This document shows positions 45,198-54,058 of a DNA stretch of 64,000 nt, piece after piece. Source of the stretch: Paenarthrobacter aurescens (lineage in GTDB: Bacteria > Actinomycetota > Actinomycetes > Actinomycetales > Micrococcaceae); the NCBI RefSeq assembly GCF_041549525.1, contig NZ_CP157456.1:992001-1056000 (forward strand), given 5' to 3'. The first letter of the stretch is position 1. Every line of letters starts with the position of its first letter. The translations under genes were made by a program, and so were the position numbers. Under the pieces are notes generated by a model. The model was given only the letters and a program-made list of their open reading frames with translations, was not told where the DNA came from and ran no database searches.

Positions 45198-46013
45198 CTA
45201 TTTGGTGACGTCCGCGCCGAAGTACTTCTCCGAGATCTTAGCCAGCGTGCCGTCAGCCTGCAGATCGGCCAGGGCCTTGTCCACGGCGGCCGTGAGCTCC
45301 GTGGAACCCTTGCGGAACACCATGGCGCTCTGGGTCTTCTCCGGTGCCTCGGCAGCAACCTTCAGGCCGGAATCGGGAGTGTTCTTGGCGTAGTCCAAGT
45401 ACGTGAGTTTGTCATTGACGGTGGCATCCACGCGTCCCTGCTGCACCAGCGTGGCGGACTGGGCCCAGCCCTCAACGGCCTGGACATTGGCACCGGCTTC
45501 AACGGCCATCTTGTAGAAGTTGCTGGTCAGAGACTGCGCGGTGGTTTTGCCCTTGAGATCCGCAAAGCTGTTGATGCTGTTGTTGTCCGACTTGGTAACC
45601 ACCACCCCGGTGGAGATGGTGTACGGCGTGGAGAAATCGTACTTGGCCTTGCGTTCGTCATTGATGGAGATCTGGTTGGCGATGGTGTCAAAGCGCTTTG
45701 ATTCCAGGCCAGCGAAGATGCCGTCAAACTGGGTCTCCTGGAAGGTTGCCTTCACGCCGATTTTCCCGGCAACGGCCTGGGCAATTTCCACGTCAAAACC
45801 GGTGAGCTCGCCGGCCCCGTCAGCGTGGAAGCTGAAGGGGCGGTAAGTACCTTCGGTGGCGATGATGAGTTCGCCCTTGGATTTGACGTCTGAAAGGGAT
45901 GTATCTCCGCCGGACTGGGCAGGCGCGGACCCTCCGCCGCACGCGGAAAGTGCAAGGGCGGCCGCGGCCACGGTTGCTGCGAGGACAGAGCGGCGGGTAC
46001 GAAGGCTGTTCAT
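45198..46013 (-). CDS. Amino acid (cystine-type) ABC importer, lipoprotein binding protein
   Basis: 271 residues. Signal peptide with lipobox LSAC (Cys25), followed by a family 3 solute-binding fold: ATEGTYRPFSFH, FDTIANQISINDERKAKYDFS and KGKTTAQSLTSNFYK. The last segment is very close to that of the E. coli cystine-binding protein FliY/TcyJ, so cystine or a related sulfur amino acid is the likely ligand. First gene of the importer operon. The leader contains a terminator-like hairpin (46071-46114). Confidence 0.92.
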   Translation of the reverse strand: MNSLRTRRSVLAATVAAAALALSACGGGSAPAQSGGDTSLSDVKSKGELIIATEGTYRPFSFHADGAGELTGFDVEIAQAVAGKIGVKATFQETQFDGIFAGLESKRFDTIANQISINDERKAKYDFSTPYTISTGVVVTKSDNNSINSFADLKGKTTAQSLTSNFYKMAVEAGANVQAVEGWAQSATLVQQGRVDATVNDKLTYLDYAKNTPDSGLKVAAEAPEKTQSAMVFRKGSTELTAAVDKALADLQADGTLAKISEKYFGADVTK

Positions 46014-46070
46014 GGAGCCATCTTAGTCACCGGCTTGGCAAGGCTTGGTGGTGACGTGCAACGAGCCGTT

Positions 46071-46114
46071 AAAAAGGCTGAGTGGGGGCGGTCCCCAACA
46101 GCCCGCCACCACTC
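46071..46114 (-). terminator. Strong terminator upstream of the ABC importer operon
   Basis: Read on the minus strand, GAGTGGTGGCGG pairs with CCGCCCCCACTC (11 of 12 pairs) and is followed by AGCCTTTTT. It probably ends the transcript of the membrane-protein gene at 46242, about 130 bases upstream, or acts as an attenuator for the importer. The remaining intergenic bases (46014-46241) show no gene. Confidence 0.75.
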
Positions 46115-46241
46115 ATCCCCCCAATTGTGATCACGTGGGCGCCACATCCACCGGAAACCCGTTCTCTGATTCCGGTGTCAGGCTGCAAGCCGCGTTCACA
46201 CATTCATGATTGTGCCACGATCTAATGGTTTTGTGAAAGTC

Positions 46242-46949
46242 TTACGTCGAGATTCGTTGCTTTCTGCGCGCAAATGACTTGGAGACCCAGATTCCGGCCA
46301 GGCCGATCGCCGTGAAAGTGGCCGCTGAGTAGTTGATAAGGACCCGCAACCAGGCCTCTGAGAAGGGAATCAGGGGGAACAACTGTGACAGCAGGAGCAG
46401 TGACAAACCGAGCAGCAGCAACGCCGAAGCAATCCGCAACAGGATAGGCGCGGTGCTCACTACGGTCCGCCAGATGGCTGGGAGCAGGCACGCGGCTACG
46501 AATCCGGGGTAAAGGCGGCCCATGAACGCGTACGCTTCCAATGATGGCCCCCAGTGCAGGCCGCTCATGCCGGCGGAGGAACCCTGGGTGTCCGTGATGA
46601 TGAAGAAGTAGATGGTCAAAGCACCCACAAGCACCGCGGCGGCAATGCCCAGAGGTCCTTTGATGGCGCGCACAGCAGAGTCTGAACCGAAGGCTGTGGC
46701 GATCTTGATGCCCATGAAGTAGAAAGTGCCGTAGAGCAGGAAGCGGAGAATCAGATTGCCGATGTTCATCCCGCCCAGCCACCCGTCAATCACCAGGTAG
46801 GGCGCTTCGATACTGATGAAGATACTCAGCGAGATCAGCGCGAAAATATAGAAAACCTCACGATTTTCACCGCGCAGTGCGCTGGGAATCCGGGCGAGGG
46901 TAATGGCAAGGCAAACCGCCAGCGTGACCCAGGGCAGGACAGCCGTCAT
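46242..46949 (-). CDS. Polytopic membrane protein coupled to an HTH protein
   Basis: 235 residues with about seven membrane segments and a basic C-terminal tail (SKSFARRKQRIST). I recognise no named family, though membrane proteins of this size next to small regulators are seen in actinobacteria. Start chosen at the ATG that overlaps the upstream stop codon as ATGA. Possible roles are sensing, transport or anchoring; none can be shown from sequence. Confidence 0.75.
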   Translation of the reverse strand: MTAVLPWVTLAVCLAITLARIPSALRGENREVFYIFALISLSIFISIEAPYLVIDGWLGGMNIGNLILRFLLYGTFYFMGIKIATAFGSDSAVRAIKGPLGIAAAVLVGALTIYFFIITDTQGSSAGMSGLHWGPSLEAYAFMGRLYPGFVAACLLPAIWRTVVSTAPILLRIASALLLLGLSLLLLSQLFPLIPFSEAWLRVLINYSAATFTAIGLAGIWVSKSFARRKQRIST

Positions 46950-47668
46950 CCGAGGTTCTCCCAAATTCGTTCAGTTCGTTCGTGGTCTTGTTCCTGGCGC
47001 TTCAACGTTTTGCCCAACGCCAGAAGCCGCTCGCCGGCAAGGGTGGCCAAGGCACTTTGGGACATCCTGTCCAGGGCTTCCTGCCGGGCATTGGGTGCCC
47101 AACCGGCTTCGGCCTCCGTAATGAGGCCTCCTGCCACCAACCCTCCGGCGGGTCCCACCCCTGCAGCGCGCGAGGTAGCAATGGCCAGTTCCGGCGGTAA
47201 CCTGTTGGCCGTCAGGTGGGCGGAGAAATTCTGCGGTGCGATCCCGGTGGTGTGGCTGACCCGGTGGCGTAACTCGCCGTCGTCGATCGCGTCCACCCAG
47301 TTCCGCACCGACGTGGGGTGCGGTGGCTCCGAGAGGCGCGGCGCCGGAGTGGTTCCGGGTTCGCTGCGGTCCACCACTGCGCGCAGCAAGTCGATGGTGG
47401 CCACCTGGCTGACCAGTTCGCAGGACGTCGGCGGAACGGGGTCTCCCAGGAGATCGGAGTAGAGATCAAATGTGGCCAGGGCTTCTACGGGATTGATGTT
47501 GAAGCCGCGGCTGATACTCACCAAAGTGGACTCGGCAACCTTGCCTCGGACCAGTTGCTGGGCCAATGTTGTTCTCTTGATGCCCGCGATCCTGCAGACG
47601 TCAGCAGTGCTGGCATCGGGTGCAACACCATGAAGCCAGCGCTGAAACGCCTTGGACTGTAAGGGCAT
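46946..47668 (-). CDS. Putative DNA-binding protein with duplicated HTH-like domain
   Basis: 240 residues, soluble. The first 75 residues look like an XRE-type helix-turn-helix (TADVCRIAGIKRTTLAQQLVRG, then VSISRGFNINPVEALATF). Residues about 105-175 repeat the same plan (HRVSHTTGIAPQNFSAHLTANR, then TSRAAGVGPAGGLVAGG), so the gene arose by internal duplication. The C-terminus is a charged helix. ATG start with GGAAAG upstream. Coupled to the membrane-protein gene and divergent from the ABC-F leader. Confidence 0.75.
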   Translation of the reverse strand: MPLQSKAFQRWLHGVAPDASTADVCRIAGIKRTTLAQQLVRGKVAESTLVSISRGFNINPVEALATFDLYSDLLGDPVPPTSCELVSQVATIDLLRAVVDRSEPGTTPAPRLSEPPHPTSVRNWVDAIDDGELRHRVSHTTGIAPQNFSAHLTANRLPPELAIATSRAAGVGPAGGLVAGGLITEAEAGWAPNARQEALDRMSQSALATLAGERLLALGKTLKRQEQDHERTERIWENLG

Positions 47669-47757
47669 GTGGAACTTTCCTGGATGGGCGGCGGAGGCGG
47701 AGACCTAAGTGGGAGTACGAAACGATTTTACGCTGACGCCACATTGAATTATGCTTA

Positions 47758-47871
47758 ATGACTGAACCCGCTGGTCCGTACACCCCCCAAGTCCGGACCG
47801 GCGGGTTTTTCCATGCCCGCGGGAATCGCGGCCTGAAATTCTGCGTTCCCTTGGTGGAGGATAGACAATGA
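47758..47871 (+). CDS. Putative 37-residue leader peptide of the ABC-F gene
   Basis: An ATG at 47758 opens a 37-codon frame that runs through the terminator hairpin and ends in a TGA overlapping the ABC-F start codon as ATGA. It begins MTEPAGPYTPQVRTGG and ends VPLVEDRQ. No ribosome binding site is visible; a TATGCT or nearby A+T-rich -10 just upstream could give a leaderless mRNA. Coding is inferred from position only. A four-codon frame (ATG at 47751) overlaps it. Confidence 0.4.
   Translation: MTEPAGPYTPQVRTGGFFHARGNRGLKFCVPLVEDRQ
47765..47810 (+). terminator. Terminator-like hairpin in the ABC-F leader (possible attenuator)
   Basis: AACCCGC plus GGTCCG pair with CGGACC plus GCGGGTT across a C-rich loop, followed by a TTTTT run on the plus strand. 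It stands between the only promoter-like sequence and the ABC-F gene, and no plus-strand gene lies upstream that needs it. This fits transcription attenuation. Confidence 0.7.
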
Positions 47872-49529
47872 CTGCAACTTTGGTGGCCAAGGATCTTGCC
47901 GGTGGTCATGGCCACCGGACACTTTTTTCGGACCTTTCCCTGACCGTTGCGCCCGGCGATGTTGTGGGCGTGGTGGGAGCCAACGGCGCCGGTAAATCCA
48001 CGCTGCTGCGCATCCTCGCCGGAGTGGACCAGCCACAAGCGGGGAACGTCAGCCTTGCTCCTTCGGATGCCTTTGTGGGCTGGTTGCCGCAGGAACACGA
48101 GCGCACCGCCGGCGAAACAATCGCGGCGTACATTGCCAGGCGAACCGGCTGCGCCCAGGCAACACATGAGATGGAATCCACGGCCGAAGCTCTCGGCTCG
48201 GGGGCTCCAGGAGCTGATGATGCGTACTCGCTGGCCTTCGACCGCTGGATGGCGTCGGGCGCAGCGGACCTGGAGGACCGGGTGCCTGCTGTGCTGGCAG
48301 ACCTCGGCCTGGAGCTGGGCGCGGATGCCCTGATGACCGGCCTGTCCGGCGGACAAGCCGCCCGGGTGGCGCTGGCCGCACTGCTGCTCAGCCGCTTCGA
48401 CGTAGTCCTCCTGGACGAACCCACCAATGATCTTGACCTTGATGGGCTGGCCCGGCTCGAAGCCTTCGTGCAAGGCCTGCGTGGAGGTGTGGTCCTGGTG
48501 TCCCACGACCGCGAATTCCTGGCCCGTTGCGTCACCACCGTGGTGGAACTGGACCTCGCCCAGAACTCCGTAGCCGTATACGACGGCGGATACGAGGCTT
48601 TCCTGGAAGAACGCGCCGTGGCCAAGCGCCACGCCAGGGAGCGCTATGAAGAGTTCGCCAACACCAAAGCGGATCTGGTCTCGCGGGCACGCACCCAGCG
48701 CGAGTGGAGCTCCCAGGGCGTCCGGAACGCCATGAAGAAGAACCCGGACAATGACAAGATCCGCCGCGCCGCGAGCAGCGAATCGTCCGAGAAGCAGGCC
48801 CAGAAAGTCCGCCAGATGGAGTCCAGGATCGCCCGGCTTACTGAGGTGGAGGAACCCCGCAAGGAGTGGCAGTTGCAGTTCAGCATCGGCCAGGCACCCC
48901 GCTCCAGTGCCGTCGTCGCCACCTTGCGCAACGTCGTCGCCCGTCAGGGTGACTTCACGCTGGGGCCGGTGAATCTCCAACTCAACGGCGGCGAGCGCAT
49001 AGGCATCACAGGGCCGAACGGTGCCGGGAAGTCCACGCTTTTGCGCCTGTTGTTGGGGACCCAAAAACCTGACGACGGCGACGCCTCCATGGGTGCCTCC
49101 GTGGCCGTTGGCGAAATTGACCAGGCGCGTGGCCTGCTCGACGGCGGGCGGCCGCTCGGTGACGCCGTTGAAGCTGTGCTGGTGGACTGGAACAGCGCGG
49201 ACGTCCGCACTCTGCTGGCCAAGTTCGGCCTGAAGGCCGATCACACCTCCCGCACCGTGGATTCCCTGTCACCGGGGGAGCGGACCCGTGCAGCGCTTGC
49301 CTTGCTTCAGGCCCGTGGCGTGAACCTGTTGGTCCTGGATGAGCCCACCAACCATTTGGATTTGCCGGCCATTGAGCAACTGGAGGAGGCGCTGGAAAGC
49401 TACGAGGGCGCACTCCTGTTGGTCACCCATGACCGGCGATTGTTGGAAAACGTCCGGCTCGATTCGCGTTGGCACTTGGAAAACGGCCAAGTGCAGGAAC
49501 TTCATCACACCCCAAGCCAGGAGAAGTAA
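47868..49529 (+). CDS. ABC-F family ATPase (ribosome protection or translation factor)
   Basis: 553 residues, two ABC domains and no membrane segments. Walker A GANGAGKST (37-45) and GPNGAGKST, signatures LSGGQ and LSPGER, Walker B LLDEPTNDLDL and LVLDEPTNHLDL. The interdomain linker (about 240-340) is charged and helical, as in ABC-F proteins that enter the ribosomal E site. Resembles actinobacterial antibiotic-resistance ABC-Fs (TlrC/OleB/LmrC type) in layout. GTGGAGGAT is an excellent ribosome binding site. It is coupled to an ABC exporter two bases downstream. Confidence 0.9.
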   Translation: MTATLVAKDLAGGHGHRTLFSDLSLTVAPGDVVGVVGANGAGKSTLLRILAGVDQPQAGNVSLAPSDAFVGWLPQEHERTAGETIAAYIARRTGCAQATHEMESTAEALGSGAPGADDAYSLAFDRWMASGAADLEDRVPAVLADLGLELGADALMTGLSGGQAARVALAALLLSRFDVVLLDEPTNDLDLDGLARLEAFVQGLRGGVVLVSHDREFLARCVTTVVELDLAQNSVAVYDGGYEAFLEERAVAKRHARERYEEFANTKADLVSRARTQREWSSQGVRNAMKKNPDNDKIRRAASSESSEKQAQKVRQMESRIARLTEVEEPRKEWQLQFSIGQAPRSSAVVATLRNVVARQGDFTLGPVNLQLNGGERIGITGPNGAGKSTLLRLLLGTQKPDDGDASMGASVAVGEIDQARGLLDGGRPLGDAVEAVLVDWNSADVRTLLAKFGLKADHTSRTVDSLSPGERTRAALALLQARGVNLLVLDEPTNHLDLPAIEQLEEALESYEGALLLVTHDRRLLENVRLDSRWHLENGQVQELHHTPSQEK

Positions 49530-49531
49530 CC

Positions 49532-51445
49532 ATGAGCATGGACCGCGTGGCCTGGAGCTCGCTGTACAACATCACCACTGCCAAGAGCGGCTCCAAGCCG
49601 TTCTCCAAGGAAACCCTGAAAAGGGTCATGGCCTTTGCTGCGCCGCACAAGGGCAAGCTCATCGCTTTTGTGATTGCCTCCATCGCCGGGGCCTTCCTTG
49701 CCGTGGCCACTCCTGTGCTGGCTGGCCAGGTGGTGGATGCCATCATCGCCAACGCAGGCGTGGGAACAGTGATCTGGTTGGCGGTCCTGATTGCGATCGT
49801 CGCAGTGGGTGAAGCCGGTGTGGGGCTGGTGACCCGGTGGTTGTCCTCCATCATTGGCGAGGGCGTCATTGTTGACCTTCGCACCCGGGTGTTCGATCAC
49901 GTGCAGCGCATGCCCATCGCGTTCTTCACCCGGACACGGACCGGTGCGTTGGTCAGCCGCCTGAACAATGACGTGATCGGGGCGCAGTCTGCTTTTGCGG
50001 GCACGCTGTCCGGGGTGGTCAGCAATGTGGTGGCCTTGGTCCTGACGCTTGCAGTGATGCTCAATACGTCCTGGCTGGTGACTGTGCTGGCCATGGTGCT
50101 GCTTCCCATCTTCCTCATCCCCGCCCGGCGTATGGGCTCCAAGCTGGCGGACCTCCGCCGCGAAGCCGCTGCGCACAACGCAGCCATGGGCACCCAAATG
50201 ACGGAGCGCTTCTCCGCCCCGGGAGCCACGCTGGTGAAGTTGTTCGGCCGGCCGGATGAGGAATCGCGGGAGTTCGCCGAACGCGCCGGCAGGGTCCGCG
50301 ACATCGGGATCCGCACCGCCATGCTGCAGTTCACGTTCGTCACGGCGCTGACTCTGGTGTCGGCGCTCGCTTTGGCCTTGGTGTATGGTCTGGGTGGTTG
50401 GCTGGCAATCGGTGGGCAGCTCGCCCCTGGAGACGTAGTGGTTCTGGCGCTCCTGCTGACACGGCTTTACGCCCCGTTGACGGCGCTTTCGAATGCGCGT
50501 GTGGAAATCATGAGTGCGTTGGTCAGCTTTGAGAGGGTCTTTGAAATCCTTGACCTTAAGCCGCTGATCACCCAGAAGCCGGATGCTGTGGAAGTTCCGG
50601 ACGGCCCGGTTGCCGTGGAATTCGACGACGTCCGCTTCTCCTACCCTTCGGCTGAGAAAGTTTCGCTCGCCTCCCTTGAGGACGTTGCCACTTTGGACAC
50701 CCGCGGCGGGGAGGAAGTGCTCCACGGGGTCAGCTTCAGGGTTGAACCCGGGCAGACGGTGGCCCTGGTGGGTTCATCCGGCGCCGGCAAGTCCACGGTG
50801 GCCCAGTTGCTGTCGCGCCTGTACGACGTCGACTCCGGCGCCGTGCGTCTGGGCGGGCAAAAGCCCGGAACAGGGGTGGACGTCCGTGATCTGAGTTTCG
50901 ACTCCCTGCGCGAGACCATGGGCATGGTGACCCAGGATGGGCATCTCTTCCACGAAACCATCGCTTCCAACCTTCGCCTCGCCCGGCCCGATGCCACCGA
51001 GGAGGACATGTGGGAGGTGCTGCGACGCGCACGGTTGGAGCCCATGATCCGGTCCCTGCCTGATGGCCTGGAAACCGTGGTGGGGGAGCGTGGCTACAGG
51101 CTTTCCGGTGGTGAACGCCAACGGCTCACCATTGCCCGGCTCCTGATCAAGCAGCCCCGCGTTGTAATCCTCGACGAAGCCACTGCTGCTTTGGACTCCA
51201 CCAACGAAGCCGCCGTCCAGGCCGCCTTGGGCGAGGCGCTCGAGGGGCGTACCGCCGTCGTGATTGCGCACCGCCTGTCCACCATCCGTGCCGCGGACGC
51301 CATTTTGGTGGTTGAAGACGGCAGGATTGTGGAGCGTGGCACGCACACCGAGCTGCTTGCTGCCGATGGTCGCTACGCGGAGCTCTATCAAACCCAGTTC
51401 GCTGAAGCTACGGCTGTGGCACAGGAAGCCGTCCCGGAGCTGTAA
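49532..51445 (+). CDS. ABC exporter, fused permease and ATPase
   Basis: 637 residues: six membrane segments in the first 330, then an ATPase domain with Walker A GSSGAGKST, signature LSGGERQR and Walker B VVILDEATAALDS. A half-transporter of the MsbA/LmrA multidrug type, expected to dimerise. The ATG has AGGAG upstream and lies two bases after the ABC-F stop. A ribosome protection factor and an exporter in one operon suggest a drug-response unit; this is inference. Confidence 0.93.
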   Translation: MSMDRVAWSSLYNITTAKSGSKPFSKETLKRVMAFAAPHKGKLIAFVIASIAGAFLAVATPVLAGQVVDAIIANAGVGTVIWLAVLIAIVAVGEAGVGLVTRWLSSIIGEGVIVDLRTRVFDHVQRMPIAFFTRTRTGALVSRLNNDVIGAQSAFAGTLSGVVSNVVALVLTLAVMLNTSWLVTVLAMVLLPIFLIPARRMGSKLADLRREAAAHNAAMGTQMTERFSAPGATLVKLFGRPDEESREFAERAGRVRDIGIRTAMLQFTFVTALTLVSALALALVYGLGGWLAIGGQLAPGDVVVLALLLTRLYAPLTALSNARVEIMSALVSFERVFEILDLKPLITQKPDAVEVPDGPVAVEFDDVRFSYPSAEKVSLASLEDVATLDTRGGEEVLHGVSFRVEPGQTVALVGSSGAGKSTVAQLLSRLYDVDSGAVRLGGQKPGTGVDVRDLSFDSLRETMGMVTQDGHLFHETIASNLRLARPDATEEDMWEVLRRARLEPMIRSLPDGLETVVGERGYRLSGGERQRLTIARLLIKQPRVVILDEATAALDSTNEAAVQAALGEALEGRTAVVIAHRLSTIRAADAILVVEDGRIVERGTHTELLAADGRYAELYQTQFAEATAVAQEAVPEL

Positions 51446-51473
51446 CCCAGCTGCTGACTACTTGGGCCACCAC

Positions 51474-51887
51474 CTACTTGGGCGGCGTCAGCAGCGGGAT
51501 GACGTGGTCCGTCAGGAGCGGCGCCAGGTCTGCGGGAAGCGGGGCATCCAGATCCAGCCAGCGGATCTCCGCGATCTCTGCCGAAGGGTGCGCCTCCCAC
51601 GTTCCGGGGGCGGTGAAGACGGTTGCTTCAATAGTGGTTGCTGCCTCGTTGGCTGCCACCGCCAGCCACACGCCGAACGGCTCAAGGCGGTCCGCGGCTA
51701 CTTCAATGCCCACTTCCTCGAAAAGCTCCCGGGAAGCTGCCTCAGCAGCAGTTTCACCCGGTTCCGGCTTACCTCCCGGATGCATGAACTTGTCCGTGCC
51801 ACGCTTGCGGACGGTCAGCAAATGGCCTTCCTGGTTGTAGACGCAGACGGCGCTCACGACGATCAGGTCAGTTCCGGTTCCAGTCAT
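51474..51887 (-). CDS. Nudix hydrolase
   Basis: 137 residues. Nudix box at residues 38-61, from GGKPEPGETAAEA to RELFEEVGI, with all catalytic Glu residues. It hydrolyses a nucleoside diphosphate linked to another group; the substrate is unknown. GGGAGG precedes the ATG, which overlaps the DUF6314 stop (ATGA), so the two are coupled. Confidence 0.93.
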   Translation of the reverse strand: MTGTGTDLIVVSAVCVYNQEGHLLTVRKRGTDKFMHPGGKPEPGETAAEAASRELFEEVGIEVAADRLEPFGVWLAVAANEAATTIEATVFTAPGTWEAHPSAEIAEIRWLDLDAPLPADLAPLLTDHVIPLLTPPK

Positions 51888-52342
51888 TGTTGCCTCCCGG
51901 CGTCAATCCGAACAAGGTGCGATTCCAGCAGCAGATTCTTCGCCGGCCCCCGGACATCCCACGTAAAGCTGAACGAATCCGGGCCGTGGCAGATGTAGTT
52001 GACGCGGTAATCGTCAGGATCGCACCAGTGCTTATCCTGGTTGCCCTCTTCGGAGAAGCTCATTACATGGAACGGCCTGCCATCGGGGAAAAACACGTCC
52101 ATGGAATCCGGAGTGGAACCCGGTTTCAGAAGGTACTCGCGGAATGCCCGCCCCGTGTGGGTGGGCCAGTGCATGGTTCCGTCTTCGCGGTAGTCCAGGC
52201 CGCCGTCGGGGCTGGCGGTGTAACGCACGACGCCGGTGAAGGTTCCGTTGGTGCCGGACGTCCGGTCCGTCAGGGTCCGCTCCAGGCTCCAGCTGCCGGC
52301 CAGGTAGGCCTGCAAATCCTGGGTGGGCTGCTGGTGGTTCAA
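51884..52342 (-). CDS. DUF6314 family protein
   Basis: 152-residue soluble beta-rich protein with LAGSWSLERTLTDR near the start and the HWCDPDDYRVNYICHGPDSF region typical of DUF6314, a lipocalin-like fold of unknown function. The TTG start used here lies only two bases from the 3' end of the tRNA gene; a TTG nine codons later is possible. Either start lacks a leader of normal length, so it may be expressed from a processed tRNA-mRNA transcript. Confidence 0.8.
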   Translation of the reverse strand: MNHQQPTQDLQAYLAGSWSLERTLTDRTSGTNGTFTGVVRYTASPDGGLDYREDGTMHWPTHTGRAFREYLLKPGSTPDSMDVFFPDGRPFHVMSFSEEGNQDKHWCDPDDYRVNYICHGPDSFSFTWDVRGPAKNLLLESHLVRIDAGRQQ

Positions 52343-52343
52343 G

Positions 52344-52416
52344 TGCCCTCGATTGGAATCGAACCAACGACACCGGCTTTAGGAGAGCCGTGCTCTATCC
52401 ACTGAGCTACGAGGGC
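52344..52416 (-). tRNA. tRNA-Arg (anticodon CCT)
   Basis: 73-nt cloverleaf on the minus strand: acceptor GCCCTCG/CGAGGGC, D arm GCTC/GAGC, anticodon stem CGGCT/AGCCG with loop CTCCTAA, T arm with TTCGATT, and discriminator A. CCA is not encoded. Reads the AGG arginine codon. Confidence 0.95.
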
Positions 52417-52524
52417 CTGTGTGTCCATGGCTCTAAATCCCACTGCTGGAGCTCAAGGGCCCGGACACGACTACAAGCATACAAGCTGCCGGGGCGCTGC
52501 CCGAACACCGCTAGGCTGACGTTC

Positions 52525-53310
52525 ATGAAAGGGCACGTGACTGAACCGGCAACAGCTGGATCCTTCCTTCCGGATACCCGCAGCATCAGGGCGAACATCG
52601 GCGGGTGGGCGCAACTGAGCGTGGTCCAATACTTCGTGGCCGAGGCCGCGGTAATTCAGGCCTGGGCAGGTCCGGAGCCCTACAGCAGGGCCACCGGATT
52701 CATCAGCGACCTCGGCGCGGTCTCGTGCGGCATCTACGAGGACAGGGCAGTCTGTTCGCCGTTGCATCTGCTGATGAATGCCTCGTTCGTGGTACAGGGC
52801 CTGGCCCTGGTTCTCGGTGCGCTGTTCCTGACGGCGGGGCTGTTGAGCGTTGCGGCGCGGCCCGGTGTGCAAGCCCGGCGTTTTCGGGCTGTGGCCGGAG
52901 GATCCGCTCAGACTCGCGTATTGACCGTGCCGTGGATACTGGCTGTCACCATCCGGATCCTCACCGGCGTTGCCGGGCTGGGAACGGTGATTGTGGGCCT
53001 GGTACCCGAAGACCTGGGCTCTCCCTGGCACTTTGCGGGCGCACTGATGTTCTTCATCGCCGGTGGCTTTGCCCTGCTCTTACTGGGAATCCTGTGGTGG
53101 CGGCAAACCCCTGTGAGCTGGTTCCTCGCCGCGTGCGGACTCACCTGCATCGGTGCCCTGGTGATCGGCGCCATCACGGGGATGGAGGTGCCACTACCGG
53201 GATTGCTGGAGCGGTTCATGGGATACCCGGTGACCATAGGCCTGGCAACGGCCGGCCTGGTGATTGCCCAACGTGTCCACACGGAGCGGCGGAGCCACCG
53301 GAGCGTGTGA
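52525..53310 (+). CDS. DUF998 membrane protein
   Basis: 261 residues with about six or seven membrane segments and the short motif FISDLGAV near residue 60, typical of DUF998. Function unknown. ATG start at 52525; an in-frame GTG 12 bases later has a purine-rich site closer to it. The basic tail VHTERRSHRSV is cytoplasmic. It is divergent from the tRNA gene. Confidence 0.82.
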   Translation: MKGHVTEPATAGSFLPDTRSIRANIGGWAQLSVVQYFVAEAAVIQAWAGPEPYSRATGFISDLGAVSCGIYEDRAVCSPLHLLMNASFVVQGLALVLGALFLTAGLLSVAARPGVQARRFRAVAGGSAQTRVLTVPWILAVTIRILTGVAGLGTVIVGLVPEDLGSPWHFAGALMFFIAGGFALLLLGILWWRQTPVSWFLAACGLTCIGALVIGAITGMEVPLPGLLERFMGYPVTIGLATAGLVIAQRVHTERRSHRSV

Positions 53311-53398
53311 GTTTCCCGCACCCGTAGCCGCCATCCGCGCCCGTAACCACTGGTGCGCCGGGCGCGTAGGGGTGCGGCGATGGGGAATGTGTGGACGG

Positions 53399-54025
53399 TC
53401 AGACAGGCGTGGGGTTCTTCTTGCCCAGGAACACTGCCAGCACGCCGCACAGGAGACTGACCAGGAAAAGTACCCAGGACGCAACGGTGACAACCGAAGC
53501 GACGGCAACCGAACCGGCGTCGGGCGCTTCAGCCGCCAGCACCGAATCAATGGCCACATTGGACCAAAGGTGCGCCACCACGAACAGCAGGGGAGCGGCC
53601 CACAATGCCCAACGCCACGACTTTCGCGCCACGTTGGTGCCGATCAGCAGCAGCCAGCTGAAGCCGAAAATCAGCGGAAACAGTGTGCCTGCAGTCTTGT
53701 GCACGTAATTGAGCTGACCCCGGGCCGATTCGTCCATGGCATCGCGCAGCTGGACGATGTAGTCCTGCGAGAAACCGCCGATCAGAGAATCGGGCATGGC
53801 CAAGCCGCCGGAGAGCTGCGTCATCTGGTTCAAGGTGAGCAGGTGCAGGTACCAGAACAGGAACAAGCTGGCCACCACGCCCGCGATCACAATGAGTTTG
53901 GAGTTGCTCTGCGCCTTTTGCGGGGTGCGCTGTGTGGTGGTGTTGATCACGGGAGGCAGTGAGTGATCGGGAACCACTGCCTTTGCTCCGTGCTTCTTGA
54001 TGCGCTGGGCGGGTGTCTTGGCCAT
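53399..54025 (-). CDS. Hypothetical membrane protein
   Basis: 208 residues: basic cytoplasmic start (AKTPAQRIKKHGAKAVV), then about four membrane segments with a soluble loop (QDYIVQLRDAMDESARGQLNYVHKT) between the first and second. No family recognised. I chose the ATG at 54025 with GCGGGAT at a good distance; an ATG at 54034 is nearer to it. Divergent from the inositol-monophosphatase-family gene with 33 bases between. Confidence 0.72.
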   Translation of the reverse strand: MAKTPAQRIKKHGAKAVVPDHSLPPVINTTTQRTPQKAQSNSKLIVIAGVVASLFLFWYLHLLTLNQMTQLSGGLAMPDSLIGGFSQDYIVQLRDAMDESARGQLNYVHKTAGTLFPLIFGFSWLLLIGTNVARKSWRWALWAAPLLFVVAHLWSNVAIDSVLAAEAPDAGSVAVASVVTVASWVLFLVSLLCGVLAVFLGKKNPTPV

Positions 54026-54058
54026 GTCATTCATTATCCCGCCACATAAGCTGGATCC

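Noticed and set aside
46020..46220. SAM riboswitch in front of the cystine-type importer
   Set aside because: The leader has one strong terminator hairpin but lacks the conserved blocks of the SAM classes I know.
51884..52416. tRNA-Arg as an integration site
   Set aside because: No integrase, direct repeat of the tRNA 3' end, or foreign-looking block borders the tRNA.
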